From assembly GCA_026413225.1 (NCBI GenBank), contig CM048552.1:213888553-213952552 (forward strand): 64,000 nucleotides of DNA, given 5' to 3'. The notes below the pieces were generated by a model. It was not told the DNA's origin, made no database searches, and saw only the letters and a program-made list of their open reading frames with translations. This document shows positions 12,267 through 28,830 of the stretch, piece after piece; the stretch's first letter is position 1, and the number at the start of each line of letters is the position of its first letter. Position numbers and translations under genes: made by a program. The DNA is from Otis tarda (taxonomy: Eukaryota; Chordata; Aves; Otidiformes; Otididae).

Positions 12267-14253
12267 TTCCCTGCAGGAGGCAGAGTCTGTGTTTTGAGCA
12301 GCTCCACGTTACCCACCAACTGCAGAGGATTCTTCCCTCCTGACCGCTTTCTGGCTTTTGGCTGGCTCCAGCAGTCATTTCCATCACTGAAAAGTCAAGT
12401 GCCAGCTTGAACCCGATACCAAGAAGTGGAAAACCTGCAACGTGAGTTGTTTTGCTGGGAAACACCATTAAAGCTCCCTAAGCCCCAGCTGCACCCATGC
12501 TGGGAATGGGGATGTGTCGTTGTATCCCTTGTTAACCTCACAGCCACACCTCTACTATGCCCCATCCCATCCACGCACCATGGAAGGAAAACTGGGCACA
12601 GGAGCAAGGAGGGAGCTACAGAGCACCCCAAAATGTCCCCTCCCCTGTTAACAATGCCTATGTCTCCTCCTCCAGTGTGCAGGAGAAGGTTCATCACAGT
12701 TGGGATCTCTTTTGCACTGGAAGAACCCAAGATTTATAACACAAGTACGGGATGATGCTCTGCCATGCCGTAACTGTGTTTTGCGGGAGCTCAGCTGGCC
12801 ATGCCCCTGCTGCCGCACTGGGATTTGCCCTGCATCTAGGGAGGGATGTCCTCCAGCTTGTCACAGAGCAACCCAAGGGGCCACACTGGTTACACCTCTT
12901 CAAAGCAACTCAGCAGAGCCCATTTGCTGACGCGGTGGGTGAACAGCTTTGCTCAGTCATGTCCACGTTGTTAATTGTCTTCTCTTCCAATACAGGGCAG
13001 CCTCACCCATCCCAGCTACCAGCCATGGTCCCTGGCCTCTGCTATCGCCCAAACCATGACAACATATAGTTTGACAGAGTGTTACTTAGCATGGGCCAAA
13101 CCTGTGCCAAGAAGCATGCAAACAGCTATACTATCTGGACCAGTACGGCCCAGTGCTCCTGTCCACCCCATACTGGTGCAGAGGTGACCATTCAGCCCCA
13201 GGTCTGTAGCGGAGTTTGGATGGAGCCATCTCAGAAACTGAATGAGGCTCTGATGCATAGCCTATGCTTTCTTTGCAGGTATGGTTTTGGAGATGTTTGT
13301 GTGCCAGGACCCACATATACACGGAGATCTGCAGCCTCTTGTGTACTGGGACTGGTCAACCTCCCCAGTAAGCTTTACACAGCCTCCACCTGAGATTAAG
13401 AATTAGCATGACAATGGCAAACTCTAGGATGTCACCTTCCAGCTTGGCCCCTGATGAGCTGTAAATGGCCCCCAGACAGTTTGCGCTCTCTGATAACCTG
13501 GCTCCTGGTCTCCCATCTCCTTATCGCCCAGTGCATCCCGTCCAAAATCGCACGTCTCTCATTTCATAGAATCATAGAATTTCCATCAGCACCCAATGCC
13601 CTCCACACAACAGTCAGTTTGTCAGGGTCCCAGTTTGCTAAAGTGGCTCTTCCTCAATCTGCTTGGATTTTCCTGGAAAAAAAAAATACCCTTTTGGGGC
13701 ATGCAGGGACATCCGCGTAAAGTGAACCGTCTGTTCCCAGGGTTGCAAAGCTCTTCCCGTCATACCATCCCTCAAGCATGGGAATGCCGTTTCTCACGAC
13801 TAACACTGAGCGGGGCAGCACCTTAGACCAGGAAAACACTAAACCTTGAAGAGCAGGAGAAGCTGAAGCCTCACATGAGTTTAGCTGGGGCATAAGACCC
13901 GTAGATGTGATGTTCCCAAGCACAGGCACGCAACCGTGCACTTCCCTAGTGCCACCGTGCTCAGAGCGAGTGGCGAGAAGAAACCAAAAAAATAAAAAAG
14001 AAAAATAAAGAACTACTTTAGTGAGATAGATCCTTTCACACTGCTTTTCACACAGCGAGACGGAGACATGCGACTGCAATGTCTGCTGCGAATCACTTGT
14101 CCTAACACGGCCTGGGATTCACTGCAGGCTCCCAGGAGATGCATTTAATGCCACTTTCCTTCCATCCCAGGTCTTTCCTGGGGTCAGGGAGATAAGGGGT
14201 TGGGGCAAAAGCTGCTCTGGCTTCTCAGAGAAGGCAAAGGCGATGTCTCTTAC

Positions 14254-14344
14254 CCAGAGCCAGGAAGCTGAAGACCCATTGAACCACCGACGCCGTCTGA
14301 AGCCTTCTCTGCAGCGGCACAGAGAGCGGAGCAAACTCGACCAT
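14254..14344 (-). CDS. MOGAT2: MOGAT2 exon 1, coding part with start codon
   Basis: This encodes the first 30 residues plus one base of codon 31. It starts MVEFAPL, then has RRLQT and a hydrophobic end, WVFSFLAL. Human MOGAT2, as recalled, begins MVEFAPLFMPWERRLQT, so length and register match. The start codon is at 14344-14342 with a strong context (A at -3, G at +4), and I see no in-frame ATG upstream. The donor is CTCTGG|GTAAGAG, phase 1, which joins exon 2 in frame as ..LAL-A-QCC... Coding exons 1 and 2 total 270 nt, or 90 codons. The N-terminus alone could fit MOGAT1, but exon 2 and the position next to MAP6 favour MOGAT2. The gene points away from MAP6, with about 12.8 kb between the two start codons. 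Confidence 0.92.
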
Positions 14345-14398
14345 CTTGGGCTCCGCGTGCGTGCCTCGAAAGGAGAAGGAAACTCCGCGAGTGACGGA

Positions 14399-14430
14399 TG
14401 CAAAGTGCAAAGTCGCCCGTCAATATTTAC
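14399..14430 (-). promoter_or_regulatory. Candidate HNF4 and FOXA motifs upstream of MOGAT2
   Basis: A direct repeat TGCAAAGTGCAAAGT (14399-14413) resembles HNF4 half-sites. TATTTAC at 14424-14430 (GTAAATA on the minus strand) fits the forkhead core. Both lie 55-90 bp upstream of the MOGAT2 start codon. HNF4 and FOXA control many intestinal and hepatic lipid genes, so the pairing is sensible, but it rests on motif reading only. Confidence 0.35.
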
Positions 14431-14889
14431 CCGGTCTTACAGTATAGGGGATTGTGCAACGTACAGTGGCAGCGGTGGCCGTCCGCAGTCACCCTCCCGT
14501 ATGGGGAGGAGAGGAACGCTGCCGGGAAGTGTCACCGGCTTTATGCCAATGTGACTCACCACGTGGCTAGATGGTAAAGATTTTGCACTTTTACCACCCA
14601 AACCTGGGAAGCTAACTCCCTTCAGGATTCAAGCGCCTGCCTCTTTCAAATTTTGCAATATTTGGATGTTCGCAGAGAGGATGAGGCATTTGTGCGTGGG
14701 AATCAAGCTTTATTTCCCCCATCCCATACAAACCACCCTGCGCACGGCAGGAAGGGACACGCACGGGCAGGTCACGTGTATTTGCAAGTGGTGTGGTGAG
14801 GATGGGTTTCAGTCTCAGCCAAGGAGGGGGGCAAGCAACGCAAGGGTGTTTCACTGCTGAGCACGGGGCTACACGAGCAACCTCACGCC

Positions 14890-14909
14890 ATGGATGGATG
14901 GATGGATGG
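14890..14909. repeat. (ATGG)n microsatellite
   Basis: About five tandem copies of ATGG just upstream of MOGAT2. Confidence 0.8.
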
Positions 14910-17900
14910 GTGGAGCACACCAGTGTCCATGTGCATCCTTGCACATGCTTGCGTGGGTGTATGAGAAAGGAAATACTACCTCCTTTTTGCGTTTCTGCCT
15001 CCAAGCAGGTGCACGGTCTGTATTTCTGCCTAGTGACACGCAAAGAGCTGCAACTGGATGGAAAACAAAAAAAAAAAATCAGAAACTTGGGAGAAAAAAT
15101 CCTCAGGGAACCGACAAGCCGCTCAGGTAAACAAAGAAATCATCTTGCGAGAGGCCCGAGAAAACCAAGGGTCTCGTAACCAGGATACAGAATAATACCG
15201 CTAACAGACTGAATTAAACAATAAGCCGATCCGCGGCTAAAGCACCGGCGCGCATACAAAGGCGTCGCTCGCTTGTCTAAGGGGCATTTCAAATCCCCAA
15301 GCTCACGGCGGCCAAGAATTGCAGAACAAAACTAAAAAAACAACCCTTGGCAAAAGCAAATCAGAGGTGCTAGCTAAAAAATAATCCCTCCTCTTCGTCA
15401 GGCCCTAGGAAGACGCGAGGCTATGAGGAATTTACATCTGTTAGACTCCATTTTCTGGAGTCACTAGAAACAACAGGGCCCTGGTGAAACCCCAGGGGCT
15501 CTTTCCTAAAGACACCGGTTGCTTTAATTGAGCTGAAACCAGCTTTGGTCTCTCTTGCATCTCTCTCCATCCTTTGTCTTCTGCTGCAAATGTTGGGACC
15601 CTGTCTACTTCCAGAAAGCGAAAGAGGCTTTTAACTCTTTCTGCTCTGTTGCCTGGAGACGAGGTGTTTCCTAGTGAGAAACCACCAGCAATCTCCAAAA
15701 CGGTGCGTGGAGATCTGCAGGTCCAGGGCTTCTGGTCTTCCTCGGCTGCACAGCTCCCCAGGCAGGTGCCTGGTGGGACCAAGGAGGGGAGGGACATCCC
15801 TGGTCCAAATGGGGAACCTTTTCTGCTCCCAGAAGTTTCAGGCCAAGATCTGGAGTAGTTGTATTGCAAAGTATTTTGCTTGTAGCTTGTTACAACAAGG
15901 AAAGCCCCATGTTCTGGATTGATCATGAACAAGCCAGTTCCTTAGAAGAGCTGATGAAGGAATGAAGCTGGGTAATAAATATTTAGGTCCTGCATTGCTA
16001 TGGCTATGTCATTTGCTTTTCTACTTCCTTATATCTAGTCTGATAGATCCTGATAATATCATTCACAACTCTTAATAGTCACGGGATCATCTTTGAGGAC
16101 TGGAAGGAAAACCAAAAAACAACCTCATGATGGAGCTAGACTGGTATAAAACCCATCAGGTCAAAACAGGAAGAAGGATTTTAGCTTTAGAGTGACTTCA
16201 CATGGGTCTAGGTTGGAAACGGAGAGGTGAAAAGTCACCCTGCTTCGTCTTTGGTGGACCACCACACCTTGCAGCGACCTTCTTCTAGAAGGGAGCCATG
16301 CTGTAGCCTTACATCACATCTGTCCTTGTAGTATCACAATCCCCACCTCCTTGCTCTGGGGGAAGTGGTTTTATGGGATGGGAAGGATATCTACCGGGAA
16401 ATGAGAAGATACAGATTTATTCCCAGGCTTTCCATGTAACTTTCAGCAACTCATTCAACCACCCCCTGTCTGGACATGGGTGATGATTTGCTAATTAAGA
16501 GCAACGATAACAGTGGAGAAACCTTCACTGGTCCTTAGACGAATCTCTCCACGGCAGGACCTACTCACCAAAAGGTCCATCTAATTTCTCCTGCAGCCGC
16601 ATCTTTCTTTGGTCCCTTTTACATTTTCCTTCTCTCGTTCTCTTTGCTGACTTGGGTTTCAGTTACGGGAAGGCTTGGGTGGATGCTCTTCTTGGGAGGC
16701 TCAGAGAGAGGTCATCACTGAGCTGTGCTTGCAGGGATGGTGGGGACCTGTGGGACCACCCAGTGCTGATCATTAGCGATCCCTACAAGTCCCATGTTAA
16801 CACCTCCTGGGAATTTTTTCTACTGTTTAATTTACCTATATAGCTTAATTCTCACCTCCATAGTTTTTTAACCTCATTTTTCTGCTTTTTTTTTTCCTAA
16901 GTTTCTTACCCTTTTTCCATATTTTCCTAATAATACTCAAGCACTCACACACGTGGCCCACGATATACCTCCAACTACATTCTCCTCGGCTTTTCCCTTC
17001 TCAGGTATTTATAGTCATTGATCCGATCTCCTACGGCTCGCGTTTAGTCTGGGAAAATTAAGTTCCTTTGATCCCTCAATAGGTCGTCCTCTGTAATCCC
17101 TTTATCAGCAGCCCTTGCAACTCGGTTGATCAACGTCCATCTCTGAGTACAAGGAGGAACCCATAAAGACCTGAGTCGTGGAGCTGCAGCCTTTACAAGC
17201 CACCAAGCTTTGCAAGTCAGCACAGTGGGGCGTTCCCACAAGATTTCATGAGCAGAGCAGGCTGCACATGGAGATGGGCGGAGGATACGCCAGGATCAGG
17301 GCGGAGAAAGCCTAGCGCGGAGGACCTGAAGGGACACGTGCAAGGGGCAACACAGTGGCATGCAGGGGAAGCCAGGACACTGCGTAGCTGTCCTACTTTG
17401 CCCTGCCAGGAGAAGCTGGTCATGGCTTCTCGTGGAGTCCCTTGTTGAAGCTCCACCACACATAGACCCTATGGGACTTAGTCCCCCAGAAGATGAGCCA
17501 GAAGCTCTCTCCAGATCATTGCTCCTCTCTTCTAGTCATAGATAATTCTTTTTTTTCCCTAAAGCCTCTCAGTCATTCATATGCACTCTGAGAGCTTCCC
17601 ATCAACCAATTCTTTTAATGCACTTGAATTATTCTCTTTATGCAGCACTCCAATATGGATTTTCTTTGGCTCCCATCCCATTCGGCCTTGAAACACGCTC
17701 CCAACACATACGAATCTCAAACAAAGCTGACAAGGAGAACAAGAACACCCCAGGCAGATCCTCATTCCCAGCACTTGTGCATGATTATAAAATTGTTTAA
17801 GACATGACAAGCCACTAAAAATCCCCTGTAAGATGCCACCTGCAGCATTGTCATGTTCCCTTGTCCCTGGGGATACATGCTGGGGACAGGAGCGATTCAG

Positions 17901-19718
17901 ACAAGTGTCATCGGTGCAGAGATGGTGCCCGCAAAGCTGCAGTCCCTCTATGATGGAGGAGAAAGGCTTCTAAGGAGATATGGGGCTTACACCAGGCCCA
18001 CCTTGTTCCTGGTTTTTTTTTTCTTCATTTTCACTTCATTACACCTCTTCTTGATGATCTCCTGTAAGCAATGGGCTGAGCTGCTATCCCCTTCCTCTGA
18101 CACTCACGGGGAGGTGAGTGATGAGCCAAGAGCCGGTTGCTTCCCTTGAGATGGCTACCACTATATATGGCTTTTTTTTTTTAACAAAACCACTTTCCCC
18201 TCCTATAATGTCGTGCACTGAGCTTTGCCACACTGTTCCTACAATGCCGTAATGTTATTTCCTACAATAATTGGTGGATACGTGTGTACGAAAAGGGAGG
18301 AACTTGTATGGACAGCATGTGATGAAATGTCAACTGGTGGTCCAAGAAAACAAGCCGATTCCTCTTCGTTATCAGATCCAGCAGAGAAAACCATAAATCT
18401 GGGTGATCTCTTAACAGTGGCGGCATCCACTTGTACCACAGAGCCGGTGAGCGTGCTCTTCATGCCGTCACGAAACGCAGGAGATACCGTCAAAGGCAGG
18501 AGAGACTACAAAAGCTGCCCCAGGATGGACTTCAGTAGCTTAAGTTTGACTGAAAGACATTCCAGTTTCATCAGAGGATGCTAGGAGAAGAAGATTCACC
18601 AGGTCCCTTGTTAATCAGCTCCCAAAATATCCCAGTTATCATCGCACGGAGGATGCTTGGAGCTCGTCCCTGCCCGCACGCCAGCGGATCCCAGCATGGA
18701 CGGGACCAGGAACCACCACCTTGGGGTCTACCCAAAGTCAACGTTGATTTTGGGTGCTGCAAAATATCGGGCTTGCACCCCACCACAGCGCCCTTTGCAT
18801 CATGCAAACCCCAGACTGGCGCAGTCCGATGCCGAGTGACACCCATGTCCTTGGCCATCCGCAAGACCAGCATCACGCTCAGCCATGGCCTTTTCCCAGA
18901 AGAGGCTGGAGACAGGGAAAGCTATTCCTGCTTTCTGCCACGGTGGCTGTAATTTAAACACAGAGGCACTTTTATTTATTTAATTCCTATCCTCTCCGAG
19001 AGAGGTTTGCAGCCAGCAAATCAATTCGGCTGATTAGAGCTAATGGATTTCACTTGATGCAAGCAATTAAATTATTTCCATAGCTGATTCCTGAAAGTGA
19101 ATGAGCGGCCATGCTTCAGGATTTATATATAACTATATATTTCACTGCAGGAGATGCTAAGCAATTTTTTTTTTCATTCTGCAGCTCCTAACTCCATCCA
19201 GGTCTGCCTGGTATCTGCAGAGCAGCCAAGAATCTCCTGACGCTGCAAAACCTCACAGAGCGGTTTCACCGGTGTCTCTTCTTACAAAAAAAAAAAAAAA
19301 AGATGGGTAGCGCATGGATGAGCGTTTTCATGTGAGGCGAGCCCAGGCTCGTTGCGGCGGAGAAAGGTTCAAAATCACTTCGTGGACCTGCAAATCCCTG
19401 GTCCGAAAATGGGCGCAAGGTGCTGCGCAAGCCCCGGCGGAGCTGGGACACCCCTTACCTCCAAAATGGGAGCTGTTGCAATGGGTTTGTACCCACTGTT
19501 TTGGTTTTTTTAATACTGCAGTCCATCGGAATGAAAAAGCTGCTTGCCACCACCCTGCGCAGAAAGCAGTGCGCATGGAACACAGGGCCGGGGTCGGACA
19601 CCAGCGCTTTCGGGATGTCTCTCCCACCTTTGCTGCACAACTGGGATGAGCCGATGGCTTCATCTTCCGCCAAGGGAAAGTGCAGCACAGCCAGAGCCAC
19701 CTGCCTTTGTAACAGTGG

Positions 19719-19794
19719 TTTTAAAGGTAAAAAATCAGCCTAAAAAGCGGTTAGTGCATCTATCATGGGTGCAGAGGAGTATGCACCACACTTA
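19719..19794 (+). repeat. Left copy of a 76-bp direct repeat flanking the LTR
   Basis: This begins TTTTAAAGGTAAAAAATCAG and ends ACTTA just before the LTR. It matches 20796-20871 at about 60 of 76 positions, and most differences are transitions. Confidence 0.75.
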
Positions 19795-20776
19795 TGTGTT
19801 GGTTTTGCTCAGCGAGGGGGTCTACAGTGGCAGCTTCTGGAAGAAGCTTCTAGAAGTTTCCCCTTTGTTCAGTGGACTCGGCCGGGTCTAGTGCGGACCC
19901 GCTGCTGGCCAAGGCCGAGCCAATTGGTAGCAGAATGTTCTGTGATAACGCCTCTGTGATAACGTATTTAAGAAGGGGAAAACGGAAGGAAAAAAAAGAG
20001 AAGATGTGAAGGAGCTGAGCGGGGGCAGAGAGGGGGAGGCGCGAGCCTTGTGGGCCTTGCAGGCCTCACCCTCTGGCCTCCCACCGGGCAGCGACTGGGC
20101 CCAACTCGGCCCGGCCCAGCTGCAAGAAGTGGAGAGGAGATGAGATGTGAAGAGACCCTGTGAGGCATCTGCCTGAGCTGGTTGTGAAGGATTTCTTGTG
20201 AGAGGAACGGCTGCAGACGCCAAGGTCAGTGCAGAAGGAGGGGGAGCAGTGATGCTGCTCCTGGCAGAGATTCCCCTGCAGCCCGTGGTGCAGCCCATGG
20301 TGGAGCAGGCTGTGCCCCTGCAGCCCATGGAGGCCCACGGAGGAGCAGAGATCCACCTGTAGCCTGGGGAGGACCCCACGCTGGAGCAGGGGAGGAATGT
20401 GAGGAGTTCTTCCCCCGAGGAGGAAGGAGCGGTGTAAAACAACACGTGATGAACTGACCACGACCCCCATTCCCTCTTCCCCCTGTGCCGCTCTGGTGGG
20501 GATGGTGGTAGAGATAACGTTAAGCCCAGGAAGAGGGAGGGGTGGGGGGAGGTTATCTTGTTCCCTGTCTCATTCTCCTGCTTTGTTTTTAGTAATAAAC
20601 AAATAGTTTTCCCCAAGCCGAGTCTGTTTTGCCCGTAACGGTAACTTTAAGGATCTCTCCCTGTCCTTATCTCAAACCTCGAGCCTTTTTCCTTATCTCT
20701 CCCTGTTCTCTCGGAGGGTGGGGGGAGTGAGAGAGCGACTGCGTAGTCTGGTCCCGAGCGGGGCTGAACTACAACT
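19795..20776 (+). mobile_element. Solo LTR of an avian endogenous retrovirus (fossil)
   Basis: This is about 980 bp, beginning TGTGTTGGTTTTGC and ending near a terminal ACAAC. Several parts match a bird LTR type I know: a U3 block with GCTGGCCAAGGCCGAGCCAA, a TATA-like TATTTAAGAAGGGG near 19963, purine-rich and GCAGCCCATGG repeats in the middle, a polyadenylation signal AATAAA at 20594, and a downstream CCCAAG.CGAGTCTGTTTTG stretch. No internal retroviral genes are present, so it looks like a solo LTR left by recombination. It is probably of moderate age. I am unsure whether the family is ERVK-like or ERVL-like. The long minus-strand frame inside it is a by-product. Confidence 0.8.
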
Positions 20777-20795
20777 GCTGTAAAATACTGTCTAT

Positions 20796-20871
20796 TTTAA
20801 AGGTGAAAAATCAGCCTAAAAAGTGAGTAGAGCATCTATCGCAGGTGCAAAAGAGCACAGGCCATACTTAC
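20796..20871 (+). repeat. Right copy of a 76-bp direct repeat flanking the LTR
   Basis: Partner of 19719-19794, starting about 20 bp after the LTR end. It is far too long to be an ordinary LTR target-site duplication (4-6 bp). Confidence 0.75.
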
Positions 20872-21119
20872 CAAAGCAATACACGGCGCATTGAGGTCTC
20901 GGAAAATTGTGTCTCTATCCCAACCTGGGAGATGCTCAGGATCTTCCTAAATCTTTAATTATAATTACCCCTTTTAATTGCGTGGAATGTAAAAGCAGGG
21001 ATGATATAATCCTCGTGGACAAAGCAACGCCTGTGTATAGACACCTCTAGTTGTAATTTTGGGGTTTTTTTTTCCAAAAAGCAGCTCCAATCCCATCTGT
21101 AAAACGCGTTTCCACAATT
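20872..21119. other. Noncoding spacer
   Basis: Unique AT-rich sequence between the LTR flank and the CR1 fragment at 21120. Nothing recognised. Confidence 0.6.
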
Positions 21120-21237
21120 TAGAATCACAGAATCACGGAATGGTTAGGGTTGGAAGGGACCTTTCAAGGCCACCCAGTCCAACCCCCTGGGAGGAGCAGG
21201 GACATCTCCAACCACATCAGGTTGCTCAGAGCCCCCG
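21120..21237 (-). mobile_element. CR1 LINE, 3' fragment
   Basis: AGAATCACAGAATCACGGAA, then the GGGACCTTTCAAGGCCACCC block and CAACCACATCAGGTTGCTCA. Confidence 0.9.
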
Positions 21238-21657
21238 TTTACCTACAGACAACAACGAAATTAAGCAAATCCAGATGAAGATAAGAAAAAAAAACAAACA
21301 ACAAAACCTCAGCGTCCAAGACTCAATAAGGGGATGCAAAGCGTTGGATTAAGGAAACAATCCAGGCAGGAATAATCCTGCTTTTCACCACGCTCCCAGC
21401 AGCTGCAGTGGCTGCCCGGTGGGAATTGTCTTTTCTCGTCGTAATTCAGTATTTGCGGGGATTTCGGAGGCGTGGGGATCACCGGTTTTATTGGAGTTAC
21501 GTTCCCAGTGGGAATGCTGGCAGTGCTGATAAAAAACCCGGGAGCTTTCAATCCGGGATCTTCTTCATGTGGTTGGACCAGAAGGGGGATGCAATTAGGC
21601 TGAAAATGGAATTTATTGGGTTCGGTAATGCAAAAAGGGAATCAAGAGAAAGGGGCG

Positions 21658-22506
21658 GGCAAAGAGGGAGGGATGGAGGGATGGAGGGATGGAGAAATGG
21701 AGGGATGGAGGGATGGAGAGTTGGAGGGATGGAGGGATGGAGAGGAGAAGGTTGAAGCACGGAAGGATGGAGAGGTGGACGAGTGGAGTTTGGAGAGATG
21801 GAGAAATGGAGAGATAGAGAAATGGAGAGATGGAGAGATGAAGGGATGGAGAGATGAAGGGATGGAGAGATGGAGAAACAGAGGCATGGAGAGATGAAGG
21901 GATGGAGGGATGGAGAGATGGAGGGATGAAGAAATGGAGAAAGGGAGAGATGGAGGAATGAAGAAACAGAGAAAGAGAGGCATGGAGTGATGAAGGGATG
22001 GAGGGATGGAGGGATGGAGAGATGGAGAGATGGAGAGATGGAGGGGAGAAGGTTGAGGCATGGAGGAATGGAGGGGTGAAGGGGTGGAATTTGGAGAGAT
22101 GGAGGGATGGAGAAATAGAGGGAGGGATGGATGGATGGATAGATGGATGGAGAAATGGAGGTTGGAGGGATGGAGAGATGGAGAGATGGAGGGATGGATG
22201 GATGGATGGATGGATGGATGGATGGATGGATGGATGGAGAAATGGAGGTTGGAGAGATGGAGGGATGGAGGAGTGAAGTTTGGAGAGATGGAGGGATGGA
22301 GAAATGGAGGAATGGAGGGATGGACAATGGAGGTTGGAGGGATGTAGGGATGGAGAGAGGGAGGGATGGAGAAATGGAGAAATGGAGGCATGAAGTGATG
22401 GAAGGATGGAGGTTGGAGGGGAGAAGAAGGAGGCATGGAGGGATGGAGAGATGGAGGTTGGAGGGGTGGAGAGATGGAGGGATGGATGCCGGAGGGGAGA
22501 AGGTGG
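21658..22506 (+). repeat. GGATGGAG minisatellite
   Basis: About 850 bp of degenerate 8-bp units (GGATGGAG, AGATGGAG and variants), strongly purine-rich on the plus strand. Pure GGATGGAT tracts lie near 22120-22145 and 22190-22236. Because 24 nt is both three repeat units and eight codons, all frames stay open: MEGWRDGE-like on the plus strand and HPSIPPSL-like on the minus strand. These are not genes. Confidence 0.93.
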
Positions 22507-22817
22507 AGGCAAGGCTGGAAAGGAAGGTGGGGAGTGGAGAACCGTGTGGAATTTGGGGTTATGGATCCACACTGGGAATAAGAGTTCCGAGGCAGACGTT
22601 GACGTCGCACCAAAAGTGGATTTTGGGCGTTGGGTTGGGCTGGTTTTGCAGCTGGAAGCCTGCAATGAAATACGAAAACCCCGGCCAAAATAAAACAATG
22701 AAGTGTGAGGACGTGCACGGCTGTGCACACGCGTGTGTGTTCAGCTTCGTCCATAAAAAAATCCCAGGGAGGGGCAGTGGGTTCAGCAGGCTGGCAGTGC
22801 CGCAGCTGCGTAACGGT

Positions 22818-27870
<5,053 letters not shown>

Positions 27871-27874
27871 AAGA

Positions 27875-27912
27875 CCCCCCCCCCCCAAAACCCCTATCCC
27901 GACCCCCAACCC
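27875..27912 (-). other. C-run cluster after MAP6 exon 1 donor (G-quadruplex candidate, minus strand)
   Basis: A run of 12 C at 27875-27886 is followed by four shorter C runs (27891, 27898, 27903, 27910). The minus strand therefore carries five G runs with short loops, only a few bases past the exon 1 donor. Confidence 0.6.
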
Positions 27913-28539
27913 GCCAGCTCCTCGCCGATCCTGCCGCGCTCCCCGTTTCCCGGCGCATCCCACCCCGGGAGGTGGGTGGGGATGGGTTGGTGGTCTCCTG
28001 GTCCTTAAAATTCCCAGTTTCTCTGGGTAGTGAATCCACGCGCGGTTGGTTTGTTTGGTTTTTTTTTTTTTTTACTGGGTGGGTTCAGAGCAGATTTGGG
28101 TGTCCGTCGCCAAAATCCCCAAAATTCAGACACCCACGGCTTCGGCTTGCGGCAGGGAGAGGTTTGGGTGCGCAAATCCAGCCGTCCTTTCCCAACGCAT
28201 CCCTGCCGGCCCAGAAAATGATGCCACGAAGGCCCAGCATCCCCACCGCGTCGCTGCATCCCGGGGGGGGGGGTGTCCCGCACACGAGCGGGGTACCCCA
28301 CCCGTGGGGTGGTCCCACACAGCATCCCGGAGACAAAGCATCCCGGGGATGCGGGTGACGCGCATCCTAGGCCGCTTGGGTGGGGCAGCCTTGGGATGCT
28401 GCCATGTTTAACGCAGCGAGGCGGAAGGGAGCGGGGGGGGGGGGGGTGACACATCCCTCTGTCCCCCTCCCATCACCCCCAAAATGGGGTTGCCCTTATT
28501 TCACCCCAAGAAGAGACACCCCCTGCCCCAGTCTGGGAT

Positions 28540-28830
28540 TCGGAGCGCGAAACTCCTCGCCGCGAGACGCTGCTGTTCATTCTCTCCGGGCGAAGCGCTC
28601 GGATGCGTGGGGGGGACGCGACGCGGAAAGCCACGGCGGGGGCGGGTGAGGAGGGTTCGCCGCTGCCATGGTGGTTTTTTTCCAGAGCTTTCTTTGGCAG
28701 GGCCCGCCGAGGCCGGGGCGGAGGTGGCGGAGAGCAAAGCTGGGGTTCGTTGTGACAAAAGCGTCGTCGCCGCCCTTTCTGCTCCTCCCCGGAGCCGCGC
28801 GCGCGCCGAGGTGTTTTATGCCTTTGAGTG
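28540..28830. promoter_or_regulatory. Second CpG-rich block in MAP6 intron 1
   Basis: CpG-dense stretch with GGGGGCGGG near 28643. A further CpG-rich piece lies at about 29070-29470. These could be shores of the MAP6 island or a minor internal promoter. No start site can be read. Confidence 0.35.

Larger units (their letters stand above)
6872..14253 (-). other. MOGAT2: MOGAT2 intron 1
   Basis: About 7.4 kb between MOGAT2 exons 2 and 1, with GT and AG at its ends. It holds CR1 fragments near 9590, 9872, 10408 and 12173 and a perfect hairpin at 7210-7240. It also has a 219-codon open frame on the minus strand (8881-9540) that I do not recognise and do not call a gene. I see no other conserved coding segment. 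Confidence 0.85.
14345..19718. other. Intergenic, MOGAT2 side
   Basis: Unique-looking noncoding DNA upstream of MOGAT2. It has a short (ATGG)5 run near 14890 and several poly-A/T tracts. An AT-rich block at about 18955-19160 contains homeodomain-type TAAT motifs. I recognise no gene or RNA here. Confidence 0.6.

Noticed and set aside
13563-13585. ATAGAATCATAGAAT, a possible CR1 octamer end
   Set aside because: Only the octamer-like part is present and no CR1 body follows, so it is too short to call.
19888-20616. 242-codon minus-strand frame
   Set aside because: Antisense to the solo LTR and made of its purine-rich middle part. No viral gene is present.
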